DNA of 64,000 bases from an uncultured Campylobacter sp. Lineage in GTDB: Bacteria > Campylobacterota > Campylobacteria > Campylobacterales > Campylobacteraceae. Location: positions 25,308 through 89,307 of the forward strand of contig NZ_CALKTT010000075.1 of the NCBI RefSeq assembly GCF_937997535.1. The letters are read 5' to 3'. Positions 36,467 to 46,302 of the stretch are shown one piece after another; the first letter of the stretch is position 1, and each line of letters starts with the position of its first letter. The translations under genes and the position numbers were made by a program. Under the pieces are notes generated by a model, which worked only from the letters and a program-made list of their open reading frames with translations, had not been told where the DNA came from and searched no databases.

Positions 36467-38174
36467 CAAGCTTTTCGCTCCGAGCCTAAAAGAGGCCCCT
36501 AGAGACGCGGTACTACCTAGCCACGCGCTTTTGATCCGCGCGGGATTTATCGAGCAGCTGGGCAGCGGGCTTTATAATTTTTTGCCGCTAGGAAAGATAG
36601 TGCTAGAGCGGATCTGCGCCGTCATCAGGCAGGAGATGGACGCTGCGGGCGCGCAGGAGGTCTCTTTTAGCGTCGTGACGTCCGCAGATGCGTGGAAAAA
36701 AAGCGGCCGCTACGCCAAATACGGCAAAGAGCTGTTGCGCTTCAAAGACCGCAAGGATAACGACTTCGTGCTAAGCCCAACTAACGAGGAAGCGGCGGTT
36801 TTGATGGTAGCGGATAAGATCACGAGCTACAAGCAGCTGCCGCTAAATATCTATCAGATCAATACGAAATTCCGCGACGAGGCGCGCCCTCGCTTCGGGC
36901 TTCTGCGCGGACGCGAGTTTACGATGAAGGACGCTTATAGCTTCCACGCAGACGCTGCGGATATGAAGCGCGAGTTTGAGGTGATGAGGCAGGCGTACTC
37001 GCGGATTTTTACGCGACTAGGGTTAAATTTTCGCGCGGTCGATGCGGACAGCGGCGCGATCGGCGGCAGCGGCAGCAAGGAGTTTATGGTGCTAGCGGAC
37101 AACGGCGAGGACGATATCGTCGTGTGCAAGCGCTGCGACTACGCCGCAAATATCGAGGCTGCGCGCCGCGCGCCCAAAACCACGAACGCCGCCGCGCCCG
37201 AAACCGACGGCATGATGAAATTTAAAACGCCCGCGATGAAAACGATCGACGCGGTGGCGGAATTTTTTAAAGTGGATAAATTCTACACCATCAAAGCGGT
37301 GATCAAAAAAGCGCTATATGAGGATCGCAGCGAGATCGTAGCGTTTTTTATCCGCGGCTGCGACGAGCTGCAAGAGACCAAGGCGCAAAATGCCTGCGGT
37401 GCGCTTGAGCTAGTCGATGCTAGCGAAGATGAAATCGCGCGAGCTGGCTTTACGGCAGGCTTTTGCGGACCTTTCGGGCTCGGCGAGGGAGTGAAATTTT
37501 ACATTGACGCCGAGCTGAAAGGAGCGCGCGAGATAATCGCGGGCGCAAACGAGCCGGATTACCACTACGTGGGCGCTAGCGTGATAAATTTTAACGAATC
37601 GCGCTTTGCGGATCTCGCGGCCGTGGGCGCAGGCGACGCATGTCCGTGCTGCGGCGGCGAGCTTAGCATCACAAAAGGCATCGAAGTGGGCCATATCTTT
37701 CAGCTCGGCACGCGCTATTCCGAGCCGATGGGGGCGCGATTTTTGGATGCAAACGGCAAGGCTCGTGCGTTTTACATGGGCTGCTACGGCATCGGCGCAA
37801 GCCGCCTCATAGCCGTGGCGATCGAAAGCAGCCACGATGAGCGAGGCTGCGTGTGGCCGCGCGAGCTGGCGCCTTTCGAGCTTGAGATCATTATCTCAAA
37901 TCACAAAGACGCGGCTGCGGTAGAATTTGCCGAGAAACTATATGAGCAGTGCCGTGCGCGCGGAGTTCGCGTGCTACTCGACGATCGCGCGGAGCGCTTC
38001 GGCGTGAAGATGAACGACTTCGAGCTGATGGGCTTTCCGTACGCGGTGCTCGCGGGTAAGGCCCTAACTGAGGGAAACGTCGAGTTCATCACTCGCGCAG
38101 GCCTAAAGCGGCAGAGCGTAAGCGCGGATGAAATTTTAAAGCTTATCGAGAAGAAATTAATCGAGAAAAATTAA
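36456..38174 (+). CDS. proS: Prolyl-tRNA synthetase
   Basis: 572 aa class II synthetase of the bacterial type with the editing insertion domain. Motif 2 FRDEARPRFGLLRGREFTMKDAYSF region (quoted in part: RPRFGLLRGREF), LSPTNEEA, the editing-domain DKFYTIKA and the motif 3 region MGCYGIGASRL are all seen, followed by the anticodon-binding domain. No low-complexity insertion. Last gene before a strong hairpin. Confidence 0.96.
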   Translation: MKFSKLFAPSLKEAPRDAVLPSHALLIRAGFIEQLGSGLYNFLPLGKIVLERICAVIRQEMDAAGAQEVSFSVVTSADAWKKSGRYAKYGKELLRFKDRKDNDFVLSPTNEEAAVLMVADKITSYKQLPLNIYQINTKFRDEARPRFGLLRGREFTMKDAYSFHADAADMKREFEVMRQAYSRIFTRLGLNFRAVDADSGAIGGSGSKEFMVLADNGEDDIVVCKRCDYAANIEAARRAPKTTNAAAPETDGMMKFKTPAMKTIDAVAEFFKVDKFYTIKAVIKKALYEDRSEIVAFFIRGCDELQETKAQNACGALELVDASEDEIARAGFTAGFCGPFGLGEGVKFYIDAELKGAREIIAGANEPDYHYVGASVINFNESRFADLAAVGAGDACPCCGGELSITKGIEVGHIFQLGTRYSEPMGARFLDANGKARAFYMGCYGIGASRLIAVAIESSHDERGCVWPRELAPFELEIIISNHKDAAAVEFAEKLYEQCRARGVRVLLDDRAERFGVKMNDFELMGFPYAVLAGKALTEGNVEFITRAGLKRQSVSADEILKLIEKKLIEKN

Positions 38175-38184
38175 GAAGCGCGTA

Positions 38185-38215
38185 AAAATTTAGCCCTAAA
38201 TCTGGGCTAAATTTT
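38185..38215 (+). terminator. Intrinsic terminator after proS
   Basis: AAAATTTAGCCC (38185-38196) and GGGCTAAATTTT (38204-38215) pair perfectly over 12 bases around a 7-base loop, 11 bases after the proS stop, ending in TTTT. It would work in both directions because A-runs flank the other side. Confidence 0.75.
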
Positions 38216-38263
38216 GCCGCTATATTTTGAAATTTGCGAGCTGATTTTGCGGCTACGGCGGAT

Positions 38264-38680
38264 TTATTTTGCTGGCTCTATCCTGATCTCTGCGTCTTTT
38301 GCGACCAAGCTCACATCGCCATCTATCACGCCTAGACGTACGATGCCCTCGTAGTAGGGCTGATAGCCGTAGTAGATGACGAAGTTATTCCACGGAGCAA
38401 AGTACGAGATCTCGCCTTTTTTGCCATCGCGTCCTTTTGGCTCGCCGCTTACGTCAAGCGGTTTTGGCAGTTTGGCGACCTTTTCGTGTCCGGCGTAGTC
38501 GCTTAAATTTAGCGTTAGCGGTAGCTGTGCGGCAAAGCTCCTAGCCGCTGCCGTATCATCTAAGACAGCAGTGACTTCGCCGCTAGAGCTTTTTAGAACT
38601 ATCTTTAAATTACGCATTTTCTCCCCAGCTACTAAATTTAGCCCTGCAAAAAGCATAAAGATGGCTAAAATTTTTCTCAT
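38264..38680 (-). CDS. Secreted cyclophilin-like fold protein
   Basis: 138 aa. A signal peptide (ILAIFMLFAGLNLVAG) precedes a small beta-barrel domain: LKIVLKSSSGEVTAVLDDTAAARSF, LTLNLSDYAG and KGEISYFAPWNNFVIYYG fit the bacterial cyclophilin-like family (the AAR.FAAQLPLTLNLSDY pattern). No isomerase activity is established for that family. Often found near flavodoxins, alpha/beta hydrolases and AraC regulators, as here. It follows the hydrolase gene on the same strand by about 50 bases. Confidence 0.8.
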   Translation of the reverse strand: MRKILAIFMLFAGLNLVAGEKMRNLKIVLKSSSGEVTAVLDDTAAARSFAAQLPLTLNLSDYAGHEKVAKLPKPLDVSGEPKGRDGKKGEISYFAPWNNFVIYYGYQPYYEGIVRLGVIDGDVSLVAKDAEIRIEPAK

Positions 38681-38733
38681 TTTTACCTTCCTTATCTCTC
38701 GAATTTACCCCTGCAAAGCGCAGGGGGGCTTGT

Positions 38734-39816
38734 TTATTTCAAATTTGCTTTGAAAAATTCCTCAAATTTATCGTATGGGATCTTGTTGTTTTTATTGTCA
38801 TATAGATCGGTATGCACGGCGCCAGGGACGATAACTAGCTCTTTATTTTTGTTGCCAAGCGATTTAAAAGCGTCCTCGCTAAAGTATCTTGAGTGCGCCT
38901 TTTCGCCAGCTACGATAAGAGTCGGAGTCCTCATCTCGCTTGCGTAAGCAAGGATCGGCATATTTATAAACGAGATAAGATTTGTAACGATCCAGCCGCT
39001 CTCTCCGCTGTTTGAATTTACAGAGCGTTTGTGATATCCGCGCGGCGTACGGTAAAAGTCCGCATATTCAGCTATAAACTGCGGCGTGCTTGCGTCTATC
39101 TTTTTTGGATCAACGTTTATCGCACCAGTAAGTGCCGGTTTGCCATTTTTAGCATCGACCCAGCGTTGCTCGGCTAGCTTCTTTTTATTTTCATATCTCT
39201 CATCCACGCCTATGCTATCGTTGTAGCCTTTTGCTGCCACTCGCGTTATATCATACATCGTGCTGGTTGCAACTGCCTTTATGCGAGGATCGCTAAGAGC
39301 CGCGTTTAGAGCAAAACCGCCAAAGCCGCATACGCCTAAAATGCCGATACGCTCGCGATCTACATTGTCTTGAAGCCCTAGAAAATCAACCGCCGCACTA
39401 AAATCATCGGTATTTATCTCTGGGCTTGCTAAATTCCTCGGCACGCCGCCGCTCTCGCCTGTGTAACTTGGATCAAAGGCAAGCATGATAAAACCGCGCT
39501 CAGCTAGCGTTTGCGCATAAAGTCCGCTTGATTGTTCTTTTACCGCGCCAAAAGGCCCGCTAACTGCGATAGCAGCTGCTTTGCCTTTTAAATTTTTAGG
39601 CGTATAAAGATCGCCTACTAGCTCCACGCCGTAGCGATTTTTAAATTTGACTTTCTTGTGATCTACTTTGTCGCTTTTGGCGAAAATTTTATCCCACTCG
39701 CTAACCATAGAGACCGCCTCTAGCGGTGATTTTGCCACGTTTGCACCTGCCATTGCATTGCCTACTAAAATAAAACTTGACGCTATAAGCGCCGCTGCAA
39801 ATTTCTTAAGATACAT
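38734..39816 (-). CDS. Exported alpha/beta hydrolase with cysteine nucleophile elbow
   Basis: 360 aa. A signal peptide (KFAAALIASSFILVGNAMA) is followed by an alpha/beta hydrolase fold of dienelactone-hydrolase/YcjY type: ISGPFGAVKEQSSGLYAQ-like oxyanion region, FDPSYTGESGG and the nucleophile elbow GVCGFGG, where cysteine replaces the usual serine. A likely catalytic aspartate/histidine pair lies near the C terminus (VPGAVHTDLYD). Periplasmic; substrate unknown. Divergent from the broken araC gene, which probably regulated it. Confidence 0.85.
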   Translation of the reverse strand: MYLKKFAAALIASSFILVGNAMAGANVAKSPLEAVSMVSEWDKIFAKSDKVDHKKVKFKNRYGVELVGDLYTPKNLKGKAAAIAVSGPFGAVKEQSSGLYAQTLAERGFIMLAFDPSYTGESGGVPRNLASPEINTDDFSAAVDFLGLQDNVDRERIGILGVCGFGGFALNAALSDPRIKAVATSTMYDITRVAAKGYNDSIGVDERYENKKKLAEQRWVDAKNGKPALTGAINVDPKKIDASTPQFIAEYADFYRTPRGYHKRSVNSNSGESGWIVTNLISFINMPILAYASEMRTPTLIVAGEKAHSRYFSEDAFKSLGNKNKELVIVPGAVHTDLYDNKNNKIPYDKFEEFFKANLK

Positions 39817-39946
39817 CTTTGTCCTTTTGGTTTTGATTTAGCTTTACAAGCTATTTTGTAATGTGCATTCTAGCAGGATTTTAAATTTTGCGTTAGAACG
39901 ATCCTCCAAATTTCATGCCTAATCCTGTAAAATTTCTAAAAAGGGG

Positions 39947-39952
39947 TATAAT
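39947..39952 (+). promoter_or_regulatory. -10 box for the broken araC gene
   Basis: TATAAT preceded by AAGGGG, 28 bases before the ATG at 39980; GGCGGAGAG ribosome site follows. Confidence 0.45.
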
Positions 39953-39979
39953 TTCATAAAATTTGAGGCGGAGAGCAAG

Positions 39980-40885
39980 ATGAGCGAGCTAAATTTACTA
40001 AAAGAGCAGACAAAAGAGTTTTTACTAAATAGATACGGCGTAAACGGCCTTGTTCAAAGCGACATCGACTCGCTTGATTTTTACATTAGCGAAAAGACGC
40101 ATGATTTTATCAATGTGATCTACAATCCATCTTTGTGCATTATCTTGCAGGGGGCAAAGTCGGTGGGTTTTGGCGATGAGATGAGCGGATACAACGAGTA
40201 AAGGTATCTGCTCACATCGACCTATATGCCTCTAAGAGTGAGCCTAACCGACGCCTCAAAAGAGAGGCCATATATCTCGCTTACCCTTAATTTTAGCATG
40301 GATGAAATTTATGAAGTGCTAAAAAACGTCGAGATAAAAGAAGATAACATGCAAAAGAGCCAAAAGGGGGTATTTTTCGGCGATCTTACGGAGGAGATAC
40401 TAGAGCCTGTTTTGAGGTTTGTTTGGTTGCTAGAAAAGCCGAAAGAGAAGATCAAATTTCTATCGGATCTTGCCAAAAAAGAGATCCTTTATACACTTGT
40501 AACAAGCGATAAAAGCGGCTACTTTTTAAATAAATTTGCTATGCAAGGCAGCGTTTCTAATAAAATTTTGCATGCCGTCGCAAAGATAAAAAACGAATTT
40601 TCACAAAAGTTAAGCATGAAAGACGTCGCGCGCGAATGCGATATGAGCGAGTCGTCGTTCTATCATAACTTCAAAATCGTAACCTCGCTAAGCCCCATAG
40701 CTTTTCAAAAAAAGATCCGCCTTGAAGAGGCAAAAAATCTGCTCGCGACCAAAAATATCGGCGTAGCGCAGGCCGCCTTTGACGTAGGATACGAGAGCGC
40801 ATCGCAGTTTAGCCGCGAATACGCAAGGATGTTTGGCGTACCGCCTAAAATTCACAGCGAAATTCTACGCTCCGGCGTGGCATGA
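39980..40885 (+). pseudogene. AraC-family regulator interrupted by one in-frame TAA
   Basis: The frame starts at ATG 39980, encodes the beginning of an AraC N-terminal cupin domain (YNPSLCIILQGAKSVGFGDE) and stops at TAA 40199-40201. In the same frame without any shift it continues RYLLTSTYMPLRVSL and runs to TGA 40885, including both helix-turn-helix units (MKDVARECDMSESSFYHNF and AQAAFDVGYESASQFSREY). One base change at codon 74 restores a 301-aa protein. ATG 40226 could restart translation but has no ribosome site and would lack most of the cupin strand region. Divergent from the alpha/beta hydrolase gene. Confidence 0.85.
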
Positions 40886-40975
40886 GTTTAAATTTAGATC
40901 AAATTTAACGGCACAAAGGGCAGGGTAAAATTTCTACTGTCTAGCTTATAAATTTGCGCTAAAGTCTGCTTAAAT

Positions 40976-41554
40976 TTAGCCGAAAATCCTTTTTAAATGC
41001 GCTTCGTAATCTCTCATAAAACGCTCTACATCAGGGTTTTTAACGACGTCGTTGCACATAAAAGTAGGCAGCCTTTTCGTACCTAAAAACTCATTTGCCT
41101 TATGAAAATGCAGATAAACGCCGTCCACGCCCACGCCCTCGAAAAAATCGCCCGGCTTCTCAAACGCCTGAAGCGGCGCATTCCAAGTAACGCTTAGCAT
41201 GTGAGATTTGCCCTTTATCAGTCCACCCGTGCCGTAGCCGTCGTTTGGGCTCGCGCTGTGCCGTCCGTCGTTTGCCACTATCTTGCCTATGCCGCCCATA
41301 AACACCTCGTCCACGTACTTTTTGACTAGCCAAGGCTCGCCCATCCACCACGCGGGCATCTGCCAGATCACAGCATCCATCCATAGAAATTTTTCTACCT
41401 CAGCATCTATATCGTAGCCCTCAAATATCGTAGTTTCGCGCGTTTCATGCCCTAGGGCTTGTAGCGTTTTTTTGGCTAGCTCGTGCAGCGTCTTGCTTAG
41501 CTTGCCGCCATTGCCGTTAAACGGCGCTCCGCCGTTGATAAGTAGTATTTTCAT
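40976..41554 (-). CDS. NAD(P)H-dependent quinone oxidoreductase (MdaB type)
   Basis: 192 aa from ATG 41554 (CAAAGGATTAAA upstream; the longer frame is unlikely). Flavodoxin-like fold: KILLINGGAPFNGNGGKLS binds FMN phosphate, followed by VIWQMPAWWMGEPWLVKKYVDEV and GKSHMLSVTWNAP, all typical of modulator-of-drug-activity B enzymes. Reduces quinones by two electrons and protects from oxidative stress. It lies convergent to the broken araC gene. Confidence 0.88.
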   Translation of the reverse strand: MKILLINGGAPFNGNGGKLSKTLHELAKKTLQALGHETRETTIFEGYDIDAEVEKFLWMDAVIWQMPAWWMGEPWLVKKYVDEVFMGGIGKIVANDGRHSASPNDGYGTGGLIKGKSHMLSVTWNAPLQAFEKPGDFFEGVGVDGVYLHFHKANEFLGTKRLPTFMCNDVVKNPDVERFMRDYEAHLKRIFG

Positions 41555-41691
41555 TTTAATCCTTTGATTAAATTTATTCGTTAGCGACACTCGCACACCT
41601 AAGTTAAAATTTCACCTCGCAGCCCTATGCGAAAATATAAGCGTAAATTTTATGAAGCGTTTAATTACTAATTTTACTTTTACGCCGCAGT

Positions 41692-42312
41692 TTACCGCCC
41701 TAAAATTTCAAATTTATCGCCGTGCACCGCGATCGCTTCGGCGTTATTTATCGGCACCAATTTTAACTTGCCGCCGTAAGCTTTTAAAATTTTAGCCGTG
41801 CTTTGCACGAAAGGCTCCTCGCCGTAGTGTACTACTGGATAGAATTTAACAAGATCTAGCCCGGTTTGCGCTGATACTAATTCACTACCACTCGCATCAT
41901 CCATCGCGCTCGCGTAATCCACGCTGGGGGCTACGATCATAGCGCCCGCCGACTCACCCACATACACGAGCTCGCCGCTTTGGACGCGCTTAGCGATCAG
42001 CCCGGCAAGACCTTTCTTTTTAAGCTCGCGCAAAAGATAAAAGGTGTTGCCGCCGCTTACGTAAAGCACCTGCGCTGCGCCGATTTTTGCCTTTGCTTCG
42101 ACCTCGCTCGCTTTTGAAACGTCTAAAATTTGAACCTCAAAACCCATTTTAGCAAACGCCTCTTTCGCCTCGTCCACGTAGTCTCGGTACTCCTCTACGT
42201 TTGCGGCGGTCGGGATAAAAAGCACCTCTTTAGCGCGGATATTTTGCCTCGCATAGTCCTCAAAAAGCGTCGCCGCACCCGCAAAATAGGAGCATAAAAA
42301 CATCTCTATCAT
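41692..42312 (-). CDS. Peptidase E-like protein (S51 family)
   Basis: 206 aa from ATG 42312, with GAAAGGAAAAACA upstream; ATG 42327 is in frame but has a weaker context. The serine in GESAGAMI and the upstream VLYVSGGNTFYLL are the S51 nucleophile and substrate loop, and LDLVKFYPVVHYGEE carries the likely histidine. Dipeptidase E enzymes cleave Asp-X dipeptides; this group may do so and feed aspartate to AspA, which is inference. Confidence 0.82.
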   Translation of the reverse strand: MIEMFLCSYFAGAATLFEDYARQNIRAKEVLFIPTAANVEEYRDYVDEAKEAFAKMGFEVQILDVSKASEVEAKAKIGAAQVLYVSGGNTFYLLRELKKKGLAGLIAKRVQSGELVYVGESAGAMIVAPSVDYASAMDDASGSELVSAQTGLDLVKFYPVVHYGEEPFVQSTAKILKAYGGKLKLVPINNAEAIAVHGDKFEILGR

Positions 42313-42326
42313 TGTTTTTCCTTTCA

Positions 42327-42422
42327 TTAAATTTGCGCTGATTTAAAGCGCTCGTAAAGCTTGGCCGCAATGACTGCGAGCAATGCGACCCAAACTAGCA
42401 GAGTAAATTCTACCGCGCCCAC
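42327..42422 (-). CDS. Possible 31-aa membrane peptide or gene remnant
   Basis: From GTG 42422 the frame encodes a hydrophobic stretch (FTLLVWVALLAVIAAKLY) with a basic end KSAQI, stopping where the peptidase E frame begins. A different frame upstream (to 42576) begins MKFKIARQLVIKEQ and reads into this region, so this may be a frameshifted membrane-protein remnant. There is no ribosome site for the GTG. Confidence 0.3.
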   Translation of the reverse strand: MGAVEFTLLVWVALLAVIAAKLYERFKSAQI

Positions 42423-42698
42423 AAAGCAAGCACACGATGAAAAATGGCGAGGGCGGAATTCTACCGATAAAATGGTAAAAATTTATCGCCGCAGCGGTTT
42501 GCAAACTATACAAAAACCCGAACGGCAACGCCAATTGCTCCTTGATCACTAACTGCCTGGCGATTTTAAACTTCACTGAAACGACGCGAGCCTGCTAGAT
42601 TAAGCTGGCTAGAGGAGTCGATCAGAGCGAACGATCAAAACGATCAAATTAAGCCGATCGATCTAACCGATCACGGCAAGTCAGCCAAGGCAAAACGG
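42423..42698. other. Spacer between lpxD and the peptidase gene
   Basis: No firm gene. 42600-42680 contains repeated CGATC units (AGTCGATCAGAGCGAACGAT, CGATCAAATTAAGCCGATCG), a small local repeat of period about 8-11 bases. Confidence 0.4.
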
Positions 42699-43649
42699 CT
42701 AGTGCTTTTTATCTTTAAAAAATCTAACGATCTTAGCCTGCAGCTTGAACCACTCGCTAAGCTCCATTATAGGCTGCCCCGCGTAGTTTTTACCGCCCGC
42801 CAGATCCTTGCTTATGCCGCCGCGCGCCGCGATCTGAGCAAAATCGCCCACGCTTACGTGCCCGCCGCTGCCGCTCTGTCCGCCCATCACGACGTTGCGC
42901 CCAAGCGTCGTCGAACCCGCAAGTCCTACCTGAGAGACGATGAGGCAGTTTTGCCCAAGCTCGCAGTTGTGCCCGATCTGAACGAGATTGTCAATCTTGC
43001 TGCCGCGCTTAACGATCGTAGAGCCGAACACCGCACGGTCGATCGTCGTGCACGCGCCGATCTCGACCTCGTCTTGCAGCACGACGTTGCCGTTATGATA
43101 AATTTTAACGTGCTCGCCCGTTTTGGTGTGCGCGTAGCCGAAGCCGTCGCTTCCGATAACGGCGTTTGCGTGGATTATGCAGCGCTCGCCGATGATCGTG
43201 TCGTTGTAGATGACGGTGTTTGCGTGGATCACGCAGCCGCTTCCGATATGCACGTCATCGCCGATATACGCGCCGCTTAAGATGATGCAGTTCTCGCCGA
43301 TCGTGGAATTTGCGCCTATATGCACGTTCTGCCCGATCTGTGCGCTAGCGGCGATTTTTGCTGGCGCGCCGCTACGAATGAGCGGCTTGGCAAAATGCGC
43401 GCTTAAGATCGCAAAAGCTAGATGCGGATTTTCGCACTCCAGCGCTCGCACGCCGCTTGGGGCTGCGGTGCCGATTTTTACCAGCACGACGGCTGCTTTG
43501 GTGGCAGATAAAAATTTCTCGTTTTTGTCGCTATCGCAGTAGCTTAGCTCGCTTTGCTTTGCGTTTTGAAGCGAATTTATCGCGGTAATCTCCGCGTCCG
43601 CTCCGTTAAGCTCTATGTTTAAAATTTCGGCAATTTTTGATAATTTCAT
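42699..43649 (-). CDS. lpxD: UDP-3-O-acylglucosamine N-acyltransferase
   Basis: 316 aa left-handed beta-helix enzyme of lipid A synthesis. The N-terminal uridine-binding domain (residues 1-95) is followed by many hexapeptide repeats ([17 protein letters not shown] and on) and the catalytic histidine region [20 protein letters not shown] precedes the ATG. It lies 31 bases after ilvH, an order also known in C. jejuni by recall. Confidence 0.95.
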   Translation of the reverse strand: MKLSKIAEILNIELNGADAEITAINSLQNAKQSELSYCDSDKNEKFLSATKAAVVLVKIGTAAPSGVRALECENPHLAFAILSAHFAKPLIRSGAPAKIAASAQIGQNVHIGANSTIGENCIILSGAYIGDDVHIGSGCVIHANTVIYNDTIIGERCIIHANAVIGSDGFGYAHTKTGEHVKIYHNGNVVLQDEVEIGACTTIDRAVFGSTIVKRGSKIDNLVQIGHNCELGQNCLIVSQVGLAGSTTLGRNVVMGGQSGSGGHVSVGDFAQIAARGGISKDLAGGKNYAGQPIMELSEWFKLQAKIVRFFKDKKH

Positions 43650-43680
43650 TTGCGCTCCTTTGATTAAATTTTATCGCCGC

Positions 43681-44151
43681 TCACATATCCAGCGCGACGC
43701 TGCCGCCTCGGACGATGTCGATCGGATTGTATTTTTTTATCGTCTTTAAAAAACCGTCGATGCGGTCTGCGTCGTCGCACGCCATGATGACGATCTTGCT
43801 GTCGTCGCTGTTTGCGATGCTGCCGTTGTAGGCTTTTAAAACGGCGTCAAGCCCCGCTAAATTTTCGCCCAGCGCGATCTTTACCAAAACCATCTCCTTT
43901 TCGACGAATTTTGCATCCTCAATGACCTTGTAGACGGGGATCAGCTTATGAAGCTGCTTAGTGATCTGCTCTATGACGCGCTCGTCGCCCGAAGTGACGA
44001 TGCTAAGGCGCGATAGACCGGTATTTGGGATCGGTGCAACGGTGAGACTGTCGATATTATAGCCGCGCCCTGCAAAAAGCCCCGAGATCCGCGACAAAAC
44101 GCCGTGCTCATCGGTAACGACGACCGAGATTACTCTTCTTATGCTATTCAT
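43681..44151 (-). CDS. ilvH: Acetolactate synthase small subunit
   Basis: 156 aa from ATG 44151, one base after the ilvI stop (TAGGATG). N-terminal ACT domain RRVISVVVTDEHGVLSRISGLFAGRGYNI binds valine for feedback control; the C-terminal part (KFVEKEMVLVKIAL) contacts the large subunit. Normal length. Confidence 0.95.
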   Translation of the reverse strand: MNSIRRVISVVVTDEHGVLSRISGLFAGRGYNIDSLTVAPIPNTGLSRLSIVTSGDERVIEQITKQLHKLIPVYKVIEDAKFVEKEMVLVKIALGENLAGLDAVLKAYNGSIANSDDSKIVIMACDDADRIDGFLKTIKKYNPIDIVRGGSVALDM

Positions 44152-44152
44152 C

Positions 44153-45847
44153 CTAAGACTCCTGCTCAAAAATCATATTATAAAGCGCGCCGCCTGCGGG
44201 CACCATCGGCCAGACGTTTTCAAAGCGATCGATCTTGGCCTCGATGACGCTCACCTTTTTGCTAGCAAGAGCCTGCTTCAGCGCATCTTCAAATTCCGCT
44301 TTGGTGCTAACGCTAAAGCCCACGCCGCCGAAGCCTTCAGCAAGCTTTATAAAATCGGGTTGAACTTTAAGATCGGTCGCTGAGAAGCGCTGCCCGTAAA
44401 ATAGACTCTGCCACTGCCGCACCATACCTAAGAAATTGTTGTTTAATACGATATTTACGACGTTTAAGCTGCTCTCGCTCGCAGTCATCAGCTCTTGGAT
44501 ATTCATCAAAATCGAGCCGTCGCCGCTGAAATTTATAACAGGTCTATCTCCCGCATAGGCCTTCGCGCCCAATGCCGCAGGAAGGCCGTAGCCCATCGTG
44601 CCCTGCCCGCCGCTACTTAGCAGAGTGCGTGGCTTGCAAAACGGATAAAACTGCGCGACCCACATCTGATGCTGCCCCACGTCCGTAGCGATGATAGCGT
44701 CCTCGCCCGCGATTTTTGCGGTACTTTGTATAACCCACTGCGGCTTTAAAATTTCATCGCTGTCATTAAATTTAAGCGGGTGAATTTCATCGTATTTGCG
44801 GATGAGCTCGCGCCACTGCTCGAAATTTGCAGGGCTGACCTCGTTTTTAATGCGAGGCAGCATCTCCTCTAGCACCGATTTCACATCGCCCACGATCGGA
44901 TAATCCGCGTTTATGATCTTTGAGATCGAGCTAGGATCGATATCGACGTGGATGATTTTTGCATTTTTGCCGAATTCGCTAAGCTTGCCGGTGACGCGAT
45001 CGTCAAATCTCGCGCCCAAGCAAATTATCAGATCAGACTCGCTAAGCGCCATGTTTGCGGCGTAACTACCGTGCATGCCGACCATACCTAAATTTAATTT
45101 ATCGTCGCTTCGCACGGCTCCTAGCGCCATAAGGGTTTGCACGACCGGGATCTGCGCAAACTCGCTAAGCTCGCGCACCAGCTCGCTTGCGCCCGCGCTA
45201 ATAACGCCGCCTCCGATGTAGAGGATAGGCTTTTTGGAGTTTGAGATTAGCTCGACGGCTTTTTTGATCTGTTTAGAATTACCCTTATAATTCGGCTTGT
45301 AAGTCTGCATCTTGATTTCGCTAGGATATTCAAAAACACCAAGCTTCGCCGTTACGTCTTTAGGGATGTCGACGTGCACGGGTCCCGGTCTGCCGCTGCG
45401 AGCGATATAGAAGGCTTCTTTTAAAATTCTAGGTAGCTCTTCTATCGTTTTAACTAGATAGTTGTGCTTGACGCAGGGGCGCGAAATTCCGATCGCATCG
45501 ATCTCTTGAAAGGCGTCGGTACCAATAAGCGAGGTCGCAACCTGACCGCTGATAAGCACGATCGGGATGCTGTCGCTATACGCCGTAGCAAGCCCCGTAA
45601 GCGCGTTCGTAAATCCAGGACCGCTCGTGACGACAGCCACGCCGACCTTGCCGCTAGCGCGCGCGTATCCGTCCGCAGCCATCGCCGCGGCCTGCTCGTG
45701 GCGCACCAAAATGTGTCTGAAGTATTTTTGTTTGTAAATTTCATCGTATATGTTAAGCGCCGCGCCGCCCGGATAGCCGAAAACCACCTCGACCCCCTCC
45801 TGCCGCAACGCCTCCACGATCATCTGCGATCCGCTAATTTCTTTCAT
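44153..45847 (-). CDS. ilvI: Acetolactate synthase large subunit
   Basis: 564 aa ThDP enzyme for the first shared step of valine/leucine/isoleucine synthesis. The substrate-end [14 protein letters not shown], the catalytic glutamate region [18 protein letters not shown], the central domain and the ThDP motif [35 protein letters not shown] are all present (motif quoted in pieces). First gene of ilvI-ilvH-lpxD. Confidence 0.95.
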   Translation of the reverse strand: MKEISGSQMIVEALRQEGVEVVFGYPGGAALNIYDEIYKQKYFRHILVRHEQAAAMAADGYARASGKVGVAVVTSGPGFTNALTGLATAYSDSIPIVLISGQVATSLIGTDAFQEIDAIGISRPCVKHNYLVKTIEELPRILKEAFYIARSGRPGPVHVDIPKDVTAKLGVFEYPSEIKMQTYKPNYKGNSKQIKKAVELISNSKKPILYIGGGVISAGASELVRELSEFAQIPVVQTLMALGAVRSDDKLNLGMVGMHGSYAANMALSESDLIICLGARFDDRVTGKLSEFGKNAKIIHVDIDPSSISKIINADYPIVGDVKSVLEEMLPRIKNEVSPANFEQWRELIRKYDEIHPLKFNDSDEILKPQWVIQSTAKIAGEDAIIATDVGQHQMWVAQFYPFCKPRTLLSSGGQGTMGYGLPAALGAKAYAGDRPVINFSGDGSILMNIQELMTASESSLNVVNIVLNNNFLGMVRQWQSLFYGQRFSATDLKVQPDFIKLAEGFGGVGFSVSTKAEFEDALKQALASKKVSVIEAKIDRFENVWPMVPAGGALYNMIFEQES

Positions 45848-46302
45848 ACGCCCATCCTGTTTCGTTGGAATAATTTTGTGATTATATTATTTTGTAAATT
45901 AAATTTCACGAATTTTAGGCGCTAAATCGGGTCGAATTTAAAATTTAATAGCGGCGCAGACGGGGCAAAATTTCGGAATTTAGAAAGAGTGGAAAAGGCA
46001 AAATTAAAATTTTGCCATAAATTTAAAACGGACGGGATGTTCGGATTTAAAATTTTAAAGTGCAGATTTTATCTTGACAAAATGCGGCGCATCAGTTTTA
46101 ACGTAAAATTTTAGCTTGAAATTTTACCACGTAAGCTGCTGATTAAATTTATAAAATTTTTTGGAATTTTATCATAGCGCAGAGCAACTCCTGCGCAAAT
46201 TTTAAATTCTACGTTACGAAATTTTAAAATTTATCCGTAAATTTAAAACGGGCGGAATCTCGACTGTAAAATTCTAAAATTCCGCCCGCGTAAAATTAAA
46301 TT
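45848..46302. repeat. Repeat-rich spacer
   Basis: Almost entirely AAATTT/AAAATTTTA units with TAAAACGGGCGGAATCT-like GC blocks; the right end near 46240-46290 shows GGGCGGAATCT and ATTCCGCCCG in opposite orientation, a hairpin that may end transcription of the 46.3-47.0 kb gene. No gene seen. Confidence 0.5.

Noticed and set aside
45464..45925. Open frame of 153 codons antisense to ilvI
   Set aside because: Shadow of a well-supported enzyme gene.
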